Shown one piece after another: positions 1 through 9,273 of a stretch of 64,000 nt of DNA. Source of the DNA: Actinoalloteichus fjordicus (GTDB taxonomy: Bacteria > Actinomycetota > Actinomycetes > Mycobacteriales > Pseudonocardiaceae); the NCBI RefSeq assembly GCF_001941625.1, contig NZ_CP016076.1:5502001-5566000 (forward strand), given 5' to 3'. The notes beneath the pieces were generated by a model. It was not told the origin of the DNA, ran no database searches, and saw only the letters and a program-made list of their open reading frames with translations. The translations under genes and the position numbers were made by a program. The first letter of the stretch is position 1, and the number at the start of each line of letters is the position of its first letter.

Positions 1-1
1 C

Positions 2-850
2 TATTGGATCCTGGTCTCCAACGGTTTCCTGCAGAACCCGGTCGGCTATCGCGTCGAGGGCGACAGCCTGGTCCTGACCGATCTCGGGGCGCTGCTGACC
101 AACCACAGCACGATCCTGCCCTTCTGGCACATCCTCGGCGGCGCGCTGGTGACCGCGGCCTTCTTCATGGCCGGGATCAGCGCGTTCCACCTGTTCCGCC
201 GCACCCCCGAGCAGGAGTTCTTCCGTCGGTCGCTGCGAATCGGAGTGGCCGTCGGTCTGCCTGCGCTGATGTTCACGGCGACGATCGGCGGCATCCAGTT
301 CGCCCCCACCGGCGAGTCGCAGCCGATGAAGATGGCCGCCTACGCCGGGGATCAGGCCGAACTGGACCGCTTGCAGGCCGAGATGGTCGCGCAGTACGGC
401 CCCGGCGATTATCTGCCGCCCGTGGGATGGGTGCAGGCGGGTGCCACCACGATGCTCGCGATGTTCGGACTCATGCTGATGCTGTCGGCGGCGAGCTTCC
501 TGCTCATGTGGTTCCGCCCCGTCGTGCTGCGCTTCCGGCTGTGGCATCTGCTGCTGATCGCGGCGATCCCGATGCCCTTCATCGCGATGATCGCGGGCTG
601 GGTGTTCCGGGAGATGGGCAGGCAGCCCTGGGTGGTCAACGGTCTGCTGCGCGTCGAGGACGCCGTCTCCCCGGTGTCCTCTGGGGCGATGCTCGGGTCG
701 CTGATCACCTTCTCGGTGCTGTTCGGCGTGCTGATCCTCGTCAACTACTGGCTGTTGGCGCGGCAGGCGGCCCGAGGACCGGACGAGGTCGCACTCGGCA
801 GGCCCGAGGCCGAGCACCGTCCAGAGCCCGCCCCGACGGCGACCTTCTAG
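2..850 (+). CDS. cydA: cytochrome bd ubiquinol oxidase subunit I (3' part)
   Basis: The gene enters from the left edge, so only about 282 C-terminal residues are visible. Subunit I of the bd-type terminal oxidase carries the haems and oxidises quinol while reducing oxygen in the cytoplasmic membrane. The visible part opens with the family's conserved stretch YWILVSNGFLQNPVGY and continues through several hydrophobic helices (FWHILGGALVTAAFFMAGIS, GLMLMLSAASFLLMWF, LITFSVLFGVLILVNYWLL) separated by short charged loops, as in CydA. It ends with a short acidic and proline-rich tail and TAG at 848-850. The next gene, cydB, starts 14 bases on, so they are one transcript. Identity is firm; the start and the quinol loop lie outside the window. 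Confidence 0.95.
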   Translation, partial: YWILVSNGFLQNPVGYRVEGDSLVLTDLGALLTNHSTILPFWHILGGALVTAAFFMAGISAFHLFRRTPEQEFFRRSLRIGVAVGLPALMFTATIGGIQFAPTGESQPMKMAAYAGDQAELDRLQAEMVAQYGPGDYLPPVGWVQAGATTMLAMFGLMLMLSAASFLLMWFRPVVLRFRLWHLLLIAAIPMPFIAMIAGWVFREMGRQPWVVNGLLRVEDAVSPVSSGAMLGSLITFSVLFGVLILVNYWLLARQAARGPDEVALGRPEAEHRPEPAPTATF

Positions 851-864
851 AAGCGGAGCTGACC

Positions 865-1641
865 ATGGAGATCATCGCCATCGCGGCCCTCGGCTTCTTC
901 GCCGTCGGCTACTTCATCCTCGGCGGCGCCGACATCGGCGTGGGCATGCTGCTGCCCTTCCTGGGGCGCGACGCCGCCGAACGCCGGGTGGGGATCGCCG
1001 CCATCGCACCGTTCTTCCTCGGCAACGAGGTCTGGCTGGTGGCCACGGCGGGCATCCTGATCGGCGGCTTCCCCGTGTTGGAAGGCGCCCTGCTGAGCAG
1101 TCTCTTCCCCGTCGTGATCATGCTGCTCGCGGGCTGGGTGATCCGCGACATGGGCCTGTGGCTGCGGGGCAGGGAGACCGGGCGCATCTGGTGGGGGCTG
1201 TGTGACGGGGCGATCGTCCTCGGCAGCTGGGCGGTCGCACTGAGCTGGGGCTGGATGTTCGCGGGCCTGTTGGCCGGGATCATCGACCGGCCCGTGACCG
1301 GCCCCGGCGCGGGGCTGGCCGCCGTCGGCATCGCCGCGTTGTTCGCCGTACACGGACTCGCCTTCGCCGCCCTCCGGCTGGCGGGCACTCAGCGGGAACG
1401 AGCCCGCAGACTGTCCGGCGAGTCCGGCGAGGTGCGAACCTTCATCCTGACCTCGGCGGCGATGGCGGTGCCGGTGCTGGCCGTCGGAGCGCGGCTTCCG
1501 CTGGCGGAGTCCGCCGCCGACGCGGCCACCCTCGCGTTTCTGGTGCCGGTGCTGGTGGTGCTGACTCCGCTGCTGGTCGCCGCGCAGGGCTGGGTGTGGT
1601 GGTTGTTCCGTCACCGGGTGGACAGGCCGTCCTACCTGTGA
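865..1641 (+). CDS. cydB: cytochrome bd oxidase subunit II (short form)
   Basis: Second membrane subunit of the bd oxidase, 258 residues. The N-terminus has the CydB signature: a first helix ending in GGADIGVGMLLPFLGRD, then RR and the GNEVWLV segment. About seven hydrophobic helices follow. CydB proteins are usually about 340-380 residues, so this is a shortened form: after the tryptophan-rich WSWGWMF-like stretch, only two or three helices remain before the stop. No frameshift is obvious. ATG at 865 follows AAGCGGAG. The TGA stop overlaps the proposed GTG start of cydD (GTGA). Function as the CydA partner is well supported by context; the shortness is unusual. Confidence 0.9.
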   Translation: MEIIAIAALGFFAVGYFILGGADIGVGMLLPFLGRDAAERRVGIAAIAPFFLGNEVWLVATAGILIGGFPVLEGALLSSLFPVVIMLLAGWVIRDMGLWLRGRETGRIWWGLCDGAIVLGSWAVALSWGWMFAGLLAGIIDRPVTGPGAGLAAVGIAALFAVHGLAFAALRLAGTQRERARRLSGESGEVRTFILTSAAMAVPVLAVGARLPLAESAADAATLAFLVPVLVVLTPLLVAAQGWVWWLFRHRVDRPSYL

Positions 1642-3629
1642 GGACACGACAGGACGACCTGATGCCGCGTCGCGAGCGCGGCAGGTGGGCGCTGTACGCC
1701 CTCGCCCAGGCCCTGCTGATCATCGCGCAGGCCGAACTGCTGGCCAGGACGATCGCCGGGCTGGACTCGGGAATGCTGCCCTGGCTGGCCGGGGTCGTCG
1801 CGCTGCGAGCGGTGGTGACGCGCGCCTTCGGCGCGGCCGCCCGACGGGCGAGCATCGCGGTCCGCCAGGATCTGGGCGGCAGGCTGGTACGCCGCGCGGA
1901 CTCCCGGCGTCGAGGCGGCGAGTTCAGCACCCTGCTCACTCAGGGCCTCGCCGCCCTGGACCCGTATCTGAGCGGCTATCTCCCGCAGGTCGTGACGGCG
2001 GTCGTCGTGCCGCCGCTGGTGCTGATCCGGATCGGCATGGCCGACTGGATCTCGGCGGTGATCGTGGTGGCGGCACTGCCGTTGATCCCGGTGTTCGGCG
2101 CGTTGATCGGTCTGCGCACCCGTGAGCTGACCGACCATCGCTGGCAGGAGCTTCAGCGGCTCGGCGGCCACTTCCGCGACGTCCTCGTCGGACTGTCCAC
2201 CCTGCGGGTCTTCGGACGCACCGACCACCAGGCGCTGGTGATCCGCGACATCGCCGAGGGACATCGCCGCGCGACGATGGGCGCGCTGCGGGTGGCGTTC
2301 CTGTCCTCCCTGGTCCTGGAGCTGGTCTGTTCGATCACGGTGGCGCTGGTGGCCGTGCCGATCGGGCTGCGCCTCATCGCGGGCGACGTCGATCTGGCTC
2401 CTGCGCTGGTGGTCCTGCTGCTCACCCCGGAGGCCCTGCTGCCGGTGCGGGCGCTCGGCACCCGGTTCCACGCGGCGGCGGAGGGGATGACGGTGGCCGA
2501 TGAGGTGCGGGCCGTCCTCGCGGACCAGTCTGCCGGGGCGGACGAGCCTGCCACGGCGGTCTCGGTCTCGGCAGGCTCGGCAGGCAGTGGGCGGCTCTCA
2601 CCGCGCGAGGACGGCGCGGCGGCCGGTGCCGCCGGTCGGGTCGGCGTCGGCGACCCGGTCCGCTTCGACGACATCGATCCGCCGCCTGCCGACCCGCCGC
2701 AACCGGCCGATCGCCTGCGGATCACCGCGTCGGATCGCCGCCGCCCCGACGAGCGCCGGGAGTCGGACCGCGACGATCCGCCGGAGATCCGGTTGGAGGA
2801 GGTCACCGTCCGGTTTCCCGGCCGGGATCGGCCCGCCCTGGACCGGGTGTCGCTGACGATCGCGCCGGGCGAACGGCTGGCGGTGGTCGGGCCCAGCGGC
2901 GCGGGCAAGTCCACGCTGCTCCACCTACTGCTCGGCTTCGTGACCCCGGACGAAGGGCGGGTCCTGATCGACGGGGTCGACCTCGCCGACCAGGACATCG
3001 CCCGGTGGCGCGGTCGGATCGCCTGGACGCCGCAGCAGCCGCATCTGTTCGCCACCTCCGTCGCCGACAACATCCGACTCGGCAGCCCCGAGGCCGGTGC
3101 TGACCAGGTCCGGGCGGCCGCCGCCACCGCGGAGGCCGCAGGCTTCATCGAGGCCCTGCCCGACGGATACGACACTGTGCTCGGCGAGCGGGGTGCGGGC
3201 GTCTCGGCGGGTCAACGTCAGCGGATCGCCCTGGCACGGGCGTTCCTGCGTGCCGCGCCGGTCGTGCTGCTCGACGAGCCGACGGCCCGACTCGACCTGC
3301 GCAGCGAGGCGGCGGTGGTCACGGCGGCGGCCCGGCTGCTCGCCGACCGCACGGCACTGCTCGTCGCGCATCGACCGGCCCTGGCGGGCATCGCCGACCG
3401 GGTCGTCACCCTGACGAACGGCCGGGCGGCCGACGGAGCGGCAACTCCCCGCGCGGAGGCCGCCACGCCACGACCAGGCGAGACGGCGCAGGCCGCCGGA
3501 GCAGGCGCCGAGACCAGGCGAGTCGAGACGACCGGCCGAGAACCCGCCCCAGACAGCTCTGATCCGGATGCGACCGGCCGGGACGATCGTTCACCTGCAC
3601 GAATCGGCGGAGCGGAGGCGGGCCCGTGA
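1638..3629 (+). CDS. cydD: thiol reductant ABC exporter subunit CydD
   Basis: Half of the heterodimeric CydDC ABC exporter, which exports cysteine/glutathione-type thiols (presumably other low-molecular-weight thiols in actinobacteria) and is needed to assemble bd oxidase. An N-terminal membrane domain spans roughly residues 1-300. The ATPase domain has Walker A GPSGAGKST near residue 417, a weakened signature VSAGQRQR near 524 and Walker B VVLLDEPTARLD near 542. Between the two lies an unusual linker of about 80 residues rich in Ala, Asp, Pro and Arg, and a disordered tail of about 65 residues follows the ATPase. GTG at 1638 overlaps the cydB stop and mirrors the GTGA junction with cydC; ATG at 1662 is the alternative. 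Confidence 0.9.
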   Translation: MRTRQDDLMPRRERGRWALYALAQALLIIAQAELLARTIAGLDSGMLPWLAGVVALRAVVTRAFGAAARRASIAVRQDLGGRLVRRADSRRRGGEFSTLLTQGLAALDPYLSGYLPQVVTAVVVPPLVLIRIGMADWISAVIVVAALPLIPVFGALIGLRTRELTDHRWQELQRLGGHFRDVLVGLSTLRVFGRTDHQALVIRDIAEGHRRATMGALRVAFLSSLVLELVCSITVALVAVPIGLRLIAGDVDLAPALVVLLLTPEALLPVRALGTRFHAAAEGMTVADEVRAVLADQSAGADEPATAVSVSAGSAGSGRLSPREDGAAAGAAGRVGVGDPVRFDDIDPPPADPPQPADRLRITASDRRRPDERRESDRDDPPEIRLEEVTVRFPGRDRPALDRVSLTIAPGERLAVVGPSGAGKSTLLHLLLGFVTPDEGRVLIDGVDLADQDIARWRGRIAWTPQQPHLFATSVADNIRLGSPEAGADQVRAAAATAEAAGFIEALPDGYDTVLGERGAGVSAGQRQRIALARAFLRAAPVVLLDEPTARLDLRSEAAVVTAAARLLADRTALLVAHRPALAGIADRVVTLTNGRAADGAATPRAEAATPRPGETAQAAGAGAETRRVETTGREPAPDSSDPDATGRDDRSPARIGGAEAGP

Positions 3630-5269
3630 TCGAGATCCTGCGCACCGCGCGCACCTGGCGGCTGCTGTTCGCCGCCCTCGCCGGAATCGCCGCCGAGGTC
3701 TGCGCGGTGGCCCTGACCGCGACGGCGGCCTGGCTCATCACCAGAGCCGCCGAGCAGCCGCCGCTCGCCGCACTGGGCTCGGCCGTCGTGGCGGTCCGCG
3801 CGTTCGCGATCTTCCGGGGCGGGTTCCGTTATGTGGAGCGGCTCGCCGGTCACGACGTGGCGCTGCGGGCCGTGGCCCGCCTGCGCTCGCGCGTCTACCA
3901 GGCGGTGGTGCGCGGCGCCGTTCGCCGGGACGGCGACGCGCTGACCAGCATGGTCGCCGATGTGGACGGCGTGCAAGACCTGCTCCTGCGGGTGCTGCTC
4001 CCGGCGGTCTCCGCGGCGGCGGTCGGCGGCGGCTCGGTCGTGGTGTTCCTCGTCTTGCTGCCCGAGGCCGCGGTTCCGCTGGTGGCGGGGCTGCTGCTGG
4101 CAGGCATGGTGATCCCGGTCTGCGCCGCGCTGGCCCTGCGCCGGGCCGGTGCCAAAGTGGCGAGGGCCCGCGCGGCGCTGGCCGAACATGCCCTGGACCT
4201 CGTCGACGGCGCGCGGGAGCTCGCGGCCTTCGGCGCAACCGCCAGGGCGGGTGCCGAGGCCGACCGGCGGCTGGCCCGGGTGTCCGCCCTGGAGCGGCGG
4301 GCCGCAGCGGTGACGACGACGGCCACCGCCGCCTGCCTGATCGTCCAGGGCGGCTCGGCGGTGCTGGTGGCGTTGGCGGCACTGCGATCGGGGGCCGACG
4401 AGGTGCTGGTGGCGGTGCTCGCCCTCACCGCACTGGCCGCCTTCGAGACGGTCGGGCCGCTGGTCGAGGCGGCACATCGGTTCGTGGAGCTGCTGCCGTC
4501 GACACGGCGGGTCGCCGCGTTGTTGCGGACCCCCGCCGCGTCGCCGCCGCGCGGCGCCGCGCCGCCCACGGCGGGCGTCACGGTCACCGATCTATGGGCG
4601 AGGTACCCCGACGCCGCGCGGCCCGCGCTGGCCGGGGTGAGTCTGCACGTCGAGCCGGGCCGTTCCACGGCCGTGGTCGGGGCCAGCGGCGCGGGCAAGA
4701 GCACCCTGCTCGACGTCCTCGCGGGCCAGGTCGAACCGGCCGCTGGCGTCGTCACTACCCCGGAGTCGCGTTCGATGACCCAGGACGCACATGTCTTCCA
4801 CACGACGGTGCGAGCGAACCTGCTGCTCGCGCGCCCCGACGCCGACGAAGAGGCGTTGCGGACGGCCGCGGCGCGGACCGGGCTGCTTCCGGTGATCGAG
4901 GCACTGCCGCAGGGCTGGGACACCGTGGTGGGCGAGGGCGGCCACGGGCTGTCCGGCGGACAACGGCAGCGGCTGCTGCTGGCGCGCGCGCTCCTGGCGG
5001 ACCCGCCGCTGCTGCTGCTCGACGAGCCGACGGAGGGACTCGACGGTGCGGCGGCCGACACCGTGCTGGCGGCCGTCCTCGCGGCCAGAACAGGCCGGCT
5101 GACGATCGTGGTGACCCATCGCGCCGAGTGTCTCGACATGTTCGACGCCGTGGCGGTCCTCGACGAGGGCCTGCTCGTCGCGCACGGCCCGCATGAGGAG
5201 TTGGTCGGACGGGATGCGGCCTACCGCGAGGTGTTCGCCGCGTTCGGGCCGGCGGTCGCCACCGGCTGA
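3626..5269 (+). CDS. cydC: thiol reductant ABC exporter subunit CydC
   Basis: Partner of CydD, 547 residues. The N-terminal half has membrane helices (residues about 15-280) with the early motif TAAWLITRAAEQPP typical of CydC. The ATPase half has Walker A GASGAGKST near residue 351, signature LSGGQRQR near 441 and Walker B LLLLDEPTEGLD near 463, followed by the switch histidine in VVTHR. Here the canonical LSGGQ is intact, whereas CydD carries VSAGQ, so the two sites are probably asymmetric. GTG at 3626 overlaps the cydD stop by four bases, giving a continuous cydA-B-D-C operon. Confidence 0.93.
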   Translation: MIEILRTARTWRLLFAALAGIAAEVCAVALTATAAWLITRAAEQPPLAALGSAVVAVRAFAIFRGGFRYVERLAGHDVALRAVARLRSRVYQAVVRGAVRRDGDALTSMVADVDGVQDLLLRVLLPAVSAAAVGGGSVVVFLVLLPEAAVPLVAGLLLAGMVIPVCAALALRRAGAKVARARAALAEHALDLVDGARELAAFGATARAGAEADRRLARVSALERRAAAVTTTATAACLIVQGGSAVLVALAALRSGADEVLVAVLALTALAAFETVGPLVEAAHRFVELLPSTRRVAALLRTPAASPPRGAAPPTAGVTVTDLWARYPDAARPALAGVSLHVEPGRSTAVVGASGAGKSTLLDVLAGQVEPAAGVVTTPESRSMTQDAHVFHTTVRANLLLARPDADEEALRTAAARTGLLPVIEALPQGWDTVVGEGGHGLSGGQRQRLLLARALLADPPLLLLDEPTEGLDGAAADTVLAAVLAARTGRLTIVVTHRAECLDMFDAVAVLDEGLLVAHGPHEELVGRDAAYREVFAAFGPAVATG

Positions 5270-5339
5270 CTGAGGTCCGTCGCCATTCGGCACACGACGA
5301 CGCGGCGCCGTGGTCGTCGTCAGAAGGGGAGGCACGCTC

Positions 5340-5915
5340 GTGAGAACGGCCCTGACCGTCCTGATCGGTCTGTTTCTCGGCTTCCTCGTCGGCCTGCTGC
5401 TGGCCGAGGTCGTCGACCTCGCGGTGCGCTCGGCCACCGGCGCGGCGATCGATCCGTACGTCCTTCGATTCCTGCCGCTGACCCTGGCCCCGGTGGGGGC
5501 GGCGACCGGCACGGCCGTCCTGTACCTGCGCACGCGCGCCGAACTCGACCGGGCACCGGAGGTCCGGGTCCGCGAGTCGACGCCAAGCGGCTACGCGACC
5601 GAGCCCCGGTCCGACACAGGCGTCCCGCACGAGGGCCTCGGCGGCGGCCCCGTTCTCGGCCCCGTCGGCGGCCCCGCCGACCGCGACGGCTTCCTCCTGC
5701 CGAGCACGAACGCCGGTCGCGCCCGCCAGGCCGTGCCCGCACCTCGACCGGCGGAGTCGACGACGACGCAGCTGATCCCGGCGTGCGATCTTCCGAGCTG
5801 CCTGCTGCCCGGCTGTCCCCAGGCGGCGGGCCCGCCGCCTGGGGAGACTCAGACGAGGTCGCGAGGCACCACGTGCTGCCAGTTCCGCGAGAAGACCCGC
5901 TCGTCGCCCTCATAG
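5340..5915 (+). CDS. small membrane protein with disordered tail, function unknown
   Basis: I do not recognise a family. GTG at 5340 lies 7 bases after AGGGGAGG (5325-5332), a strong ribosome site, giving 191 residues. Two hydrophobic segments (residues about 4-28 and 42-62) bracket a short loop, and the remainder is Pro/Gly/Arg-rich and looks unstructured. It follows cydC by 70 bases on the same strand and may be cotranscribed. The frame runs through the 28 bp palindrome at 5817-5844 and overlaps the end of the convergent hydrolase gene by 67 bases, which is unusual, so the C-terminal 30 residues or so are doubtful. The N-terminal part is reasonably supported. Confidence 0.5.
   Translation: MRTALTVLIGLFLGFLVGLLLAEVVDLAVRSATGAAIDPYVLRFLPLTLAPVGAATGTAVLYLRTRAELDRAPEVRVRESTPSGYATEPRSDTGVPHEGLGGGPVLGPVGGPADRDGFLLPSTNAGRARQAVPAPRPAESTTTQLIPACDLPSCLLPGCPQAAGPPPGETQTRSRGTTCCQFREKTRSSPS
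5817..5844. terminator. perfect 14+14 bp palindrome, probable bidirectional terminator
   Basis: CCCCAGGCGGCGGG is followed directly by its exact reverse complement. It sits 4 bases beyond the stop of the reverse-strand hydrolase gene and near the end of the forward cyd transcript, which suits a terminator between convergent genes. There is no U-run on either side, as is common for actinobacterial terminators. A dimeric protein-binding site is the alternative. Confidence 0.6.
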
Positions 5916-7897
5916 CCGTCGAGCCTGGCGTGCAGCAGGAAGTCGTCCGGCGTGCAGGTGAGGATCGTGCGCGTGACGATCTTCACCCGCCAGTCGCCCC
6001 GACTGAACTCCATGACCCATTCCGTCTCGCCGCGCACCGAGGAGAAGTCGTCGGCGATCCAGCCGTAGCGCTCGAAGGCACGACGGCCCACGTCGAGATC
6101 GACTCCCTCGAAATGAACCAGCCCGATGTCCTTCAGCACCTCCAGCGCGGAGCGATAGGTGACGAGGTCTCGCGAGACGGTCCATCGCTGATCCGGCGGT
6201 CGCAGACTCGTGGTGGCGATCGGCGGGGCGCCCTCCGGCGGGTCGAAGGGCCGCAGCGAGACGCCGTCCGGCTCGGTGATCGGCCGCACCGGCAGCAGCA
6301 GCCCGCTTGACCCGGTGTGCAGGCGAAGCAGCGCGGGCCGAGGCGGCGGCCAGGCCAGCGGCCAGTACGAGGTGGACAGCGAGAGGCGGATGCGGTGTCC
6401 CGGCGGGAACGACTGCGCGACACCGTTGAGCGACACGGACACCCGGTAGCGTCTGCCCGGCTCCATCGGCGTCGGCTCGTCGTGGCCGTCGCGGTGCGTC
6501 AGGTTGAGCAGCCCGTAGGTGACGCGCGTGGCGCTGCCGTCCGGAGCCACGTCCGAGAGTCGGGCCGCGATCATGGCCACCGGCTGCGTCGCCGTGACGT
6601 CCAGCTCCGCGACCGGGGCGCCGAGTATCTCGCACGACTCCTCGAGGATCTCGCTGTCGAACACCAGCGAACCGCCGTCCTCCTCCCGCTGGTCGTAGGG
6701 CAGGTCGGGCGGCGCGTTGTAGGAGCACCACTTGCCTGCGAACTGGCCGACCGACAACGGTGACTGCACCGTCAGCTCGTGCTCCTCGGCCTCCTCGTCC
6801 ACCGGGAGGATGCGATGGGGCGCCAGCAGGTACCGCTCCTGCCGGATGTGCGGCGAGGGCCACGACGGTTCGCCGACCCACCGGCCGGGGCGCTCCTCAT
6901 AGGACGTCGACGGCGGCACGCTGTCCTGCATCCAGGTCCGCAGCATCGGCTCGCCGGGCATGGAGACGCAGTCGAGTTCGTCATCCCGCGAGGCGTCGGT
7001 CTTCATCCAGTGGTCCCACCAGCACACCACCTCCTGAAGAAATCCGATGGCCGGTCCCGGCTCGCCCAGGTGCGGATACTTGTGCGACCAGGGACCGATG
7101 AGCCCCTTGCGTGGCACGTCGAGGTTCTCCAGCAGCCGGAACACCGCATCGGAGTAGCCGTCCGCCCAGCCGCACACCGCGAACACCGGACATTCCACGG
7201 CCTGATAGTCGCCACAGATCGACGCATGCCGCCAGTAGTCGTCCCGGCGTTGGTGCTCCAACCACTGCGCGACCCACGGGCCGCTGCTGTCCATGCGTTC
7301 GTGCCACATGTCCCGCCAGCGGTCGCCCACCACGGCCGGGTCGGGTGGACAGGTGGCGTAGGCGAACATCGTCGAGGACTCGGCGAGGTTGTCCGAGAGC
7401 ATGCATCCGCCCATGTAGTGCATGTCGTCGCCGTAGCGGTCGTCGGTGAAGCTGGCGATGACCACCGCGCGGAGGCTGGGCGGCCGCCTCGCGGCGACCT
7501 GGAGGGCCGCGAACCCGCCCCAGGAGATGCCCATCATCCCGGTCTGTCCGTCGCACCACGGCTGTGCTGCCAGCCAGGCGAGCACGTCCTCGGCGTCGAT
7601 CTGCTCCTGTTCCAGGTACTCGTCCACGAGCACGCCGTCGGAGTCGCCGGTGCCTCGGATGTCGACCCGGACGCAGGCGTAGCCGTGGCCTGCGATGTAG
7701 GGATGGTTGATCGAGTCGCGCAACGCCGTCAGGTCGCGATGGCGATACGGGATATATTCCAGGATCGCGGGGACCGGCCTGCCGTCCGAGGACGTCGGCC
7801 GCCAGACTCGGCCCGAGAGCCGCGTCCCGTCGGACATTGGAATCCAGACGTGGTCATCGGTCATGACCGTGGCCGGTAGTGAGGTCACCGTCCGCAT
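5849..7897 (-). CDS. CocE/NonD family (S15-like) hydrolase
   Basis: Alpha/beta-hydrolase of the X-Pro dipeptidyl-peptidase/cocaine esterase type, 682 residues, no signal peptide. The N-terminal half has MSDGTRLSGRVWRP and VRVDIRGTGDSDG, then the nucleophile elbow GISWGG with Ser125. The probable acid lies in CGWADGYSD and the histidine in GPWSHKYPH. The C-terminal half is the beta-rich domain of this family (the QSPLSVGQFAGKW and FPPGHRIRLSLSTSYWPLAWP regions). The substrate (ester, amide or proline peptide) cannot be told. The ATG at 7897 shares one base with the stop of the upstream ATP-grasp gene (TGATG), so the pair is translationally coupled. Confidence 0.9.
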   Translation of the reverse strand: MRTVTSLPATVMTDDHVWIPMSDGTRLSGRVWRPTSSDGRPVPAILEYIPYRHRDLTALRDSINHPYIAGHGYACVRVDIRGTGDSDGVLVDEYLEQEQIDAEDVLAWLAAQPWCDGQTGMMGISWGGFAALQVAARRPPSLRAVVIASFTDDRYGDDMHYMGGCMLSDNLAESSTMFAYATCPPDPAVVGDRWRDMWHERMDSSGPWVAQWLEHQRRDDYWRHASICGDYQAVECPVFAVCGWADGYSDAVFRLLENLDVPRKGLIGPWSHKYPHLGEPGPAIGFLQEVVCWWDHWMKTDASRDDELDCVSMPGEPMLRTWMQDSVPPSTSYEERPGRWVGEPSWPSPHIRQERYLLAPHRILPVDEEAEEHELTVQSPLSVGQFAGKWCSYNAPPDLPYDQREEDGGSLVFDSEILEESCEILGAPVAELDVTATQPVAMIAARLSDVAPDGSATRVTYGLLNLTHRDGHDEPTPMEPGRRYRVSVSLNGVAQSFPPGHRIRLSLSTSYWPLAWPPPRPALLRLHTGSSGLLLPVRPITEPDGVSLRPFDPPEGAPPIATTSLRPPDQRWTVSRDLVTYRSALEVLKDIGLVHFEGVDLDVGRRAFERYGWIADDFSSVRGETEWVMEFSRGDWRVKIVTRTILTCTPDDFLLHARLDGYEGDERVFSRNWQHVVPRDLV

Positions 7898-9273
7898 CAG
7901 CGTTCATCCTTCTCTTCGGCCCGGCCTGCCGCTCGGACCTGCTCCGTCACGTGGACCACGTCGGTCGTGCAGACCCCGTCGGTCCCCTGAATCCGGGCCG
8001 TCTCAACGGCCTCGTCCTCGAACTCGAAGGTCAGCGCCGCGACACAGCGCTCGTACTTGTCGATCAGCTCCGCCTCGTCCCGGGCGCCGACGAAGACCTC
8101 GGCCAGCGTGAAGCTGTAGCTGTCCTGCCCGATCTGTTCGGAGAGGCGACCGCCCTCCATGGCCGTCGGATACACCACGACGCCGGGGATCTCGCGTTCG
8201 ATGCGGTCCAGTTCGTCCCGGGTGGGGCATCGGCGAAGCACCCCGTCCGCGAATCTGCGGTGGTACCACCTCGCGGCGATGCCGTGTTCGCCGAGTCGAT
8301 GCGGCAGGGCCGGGTCCTCACCGAGGGCCAGCGCCAGCATGCAGTGATGGTTGGGCACCCCGTCCACGTGGGCGAACAGCTCGGCGTGCGACTGCGAATG
8401 TCGACTGTTGATCTCCAGAAGCCCGATCTCGTCGGTCTCGGGGTCGTAGAAGTACTCGATGCTGAAGGTGGCGCCGGTCAGGCCGATGTGCTCGATCACC
8501 CGCGTGGAGACGTCCGCCAGCCGTCGCTGCACCGAGTCCGGCAGCTGCGACGGGTACTGGTGCCGCAGGAAGCACGAGCTGTCGGGATAGTCGACGGAGT
8601 CCAGCGTCCCGTAGACCTCGACCTTCCCGTCCCACCCGTAGCCCTCCACCGCCACCTGCACCCCGCGCAGCGCCTCCTCGGCCAGGATCGCCTGGCCGCC
8701 CACCGCCGCGATCTCCGGCGGCAGCGTCACCTGCGCGAGGACGTGCTCGAAAGGCCCGCCCACTCGCCCGATGCCCTTGGCGATCTGGTCGACGGCCGTC
8801 CGGAACTCCGCGTCGTCCTCGACCTTGAACGCGAGCTCGGAGGAGAAGGACTTCACCGGCTTCAACCACATCGGGTACCGCAGTTCGGCGGGCGGACGAT
8901 CGTCCGCAGGAGAGACGAGGGCGAAGCGAGGATGCTCGTCGATGACCTTCTGCTGCTCGAGCCTGCTCCAGTACTTGTGCTCACACTTGAGTACGGAGGT
9001 GAGGTCGGCACCCCTGGTGCCGAAACGCCTGGCCAGGATGGGGACCATGGTGCTGACGGGAAAGTCCCAGAATCCGACGATCGCGTCGATCGAGCCGTCG
9101 AAGTCGGTGAGCCTGCGCTCGGCCTCCGCGAGCAGGTCGGCGATGGGAATCTCGCCGTGTTGCAGCTCCGCGATGCTCAGCAACGGGTGAAACCGGTATC
9201 GCTCGGCGGACGGGACGCAGCGAAGTACGTCGTGGTTGGGCTCGTCGAGTCCGATGACGAAGATGTTCAACAT
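7897..9273 (-). CDS. ATP-grasp domain enzyme
   Basis: About 458 residues. The middle of the protein looks like an ATP-grasp fold: a lysine-containing strand (YPMWLKPVKSFSSELAFKV), a stretch resembling the ATP-binding loop (GGQAILAEEALRG), and near residue 310 the metal-binding pattern FSIEYFYDPETDEIGLLEINSR, with Glu and Asn as in carboxylate-amine ligases. The N-terminus (MLNIFVIGLDEPNHDVL) looks like a Rossmann-like preATP-grasp domain. ATP-grasp enzymes join a carboxylate to an amine or thiol through an acyl phosphate; the substrates are unknown. ATG at 9273 is chosen because the recognisable domain begins there; GTG at 9285 or 9321 would add residues. It is coupled to the CocE-type hydrolase downstream, suggesting a make-and-cleave pair for an amide or ester. 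Confidence 0.82.
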   Translation of the reverse strand: MLNIFVIGLDEPNHDVLRCVPSAERYRFHPLLSIAELQHGEIPIADLLAEAERRLTDFDGSIDAIVGFWDFPVSTMVPILARRFGTRGADLTSVLKCEHKYWSRLEQQKVIDEHPRFALVSPADDRPPAELRYPMWLKPVKSFSSELAFKVEDDAEFRTAVDQIAKGIGRVGGPFEHVLAQVTLPPEIAAVGGQAILAEEALRGVQVAVEGYGWDGKVEVYGTLDSVDYPDSSCFLRHQYPSQLPDSVQRRLADVSTRVIEHIGLTGATFSIEYFYDPETDEIGLLEINSRHSQSHAELFAHVDGVPNHHCMLALALGEDPALPHRLGEHGIAARWYHRRFADGVLRRCPTRDELDRIEREIPGVVVYPTAMEGGRLSEQIGQDSYSFTLAEVFVGARDEAELIDKYERCVAALTFEFEDEAVETARIQGTDGVCTTDVVHVTEQVRAAGRAEEKDER

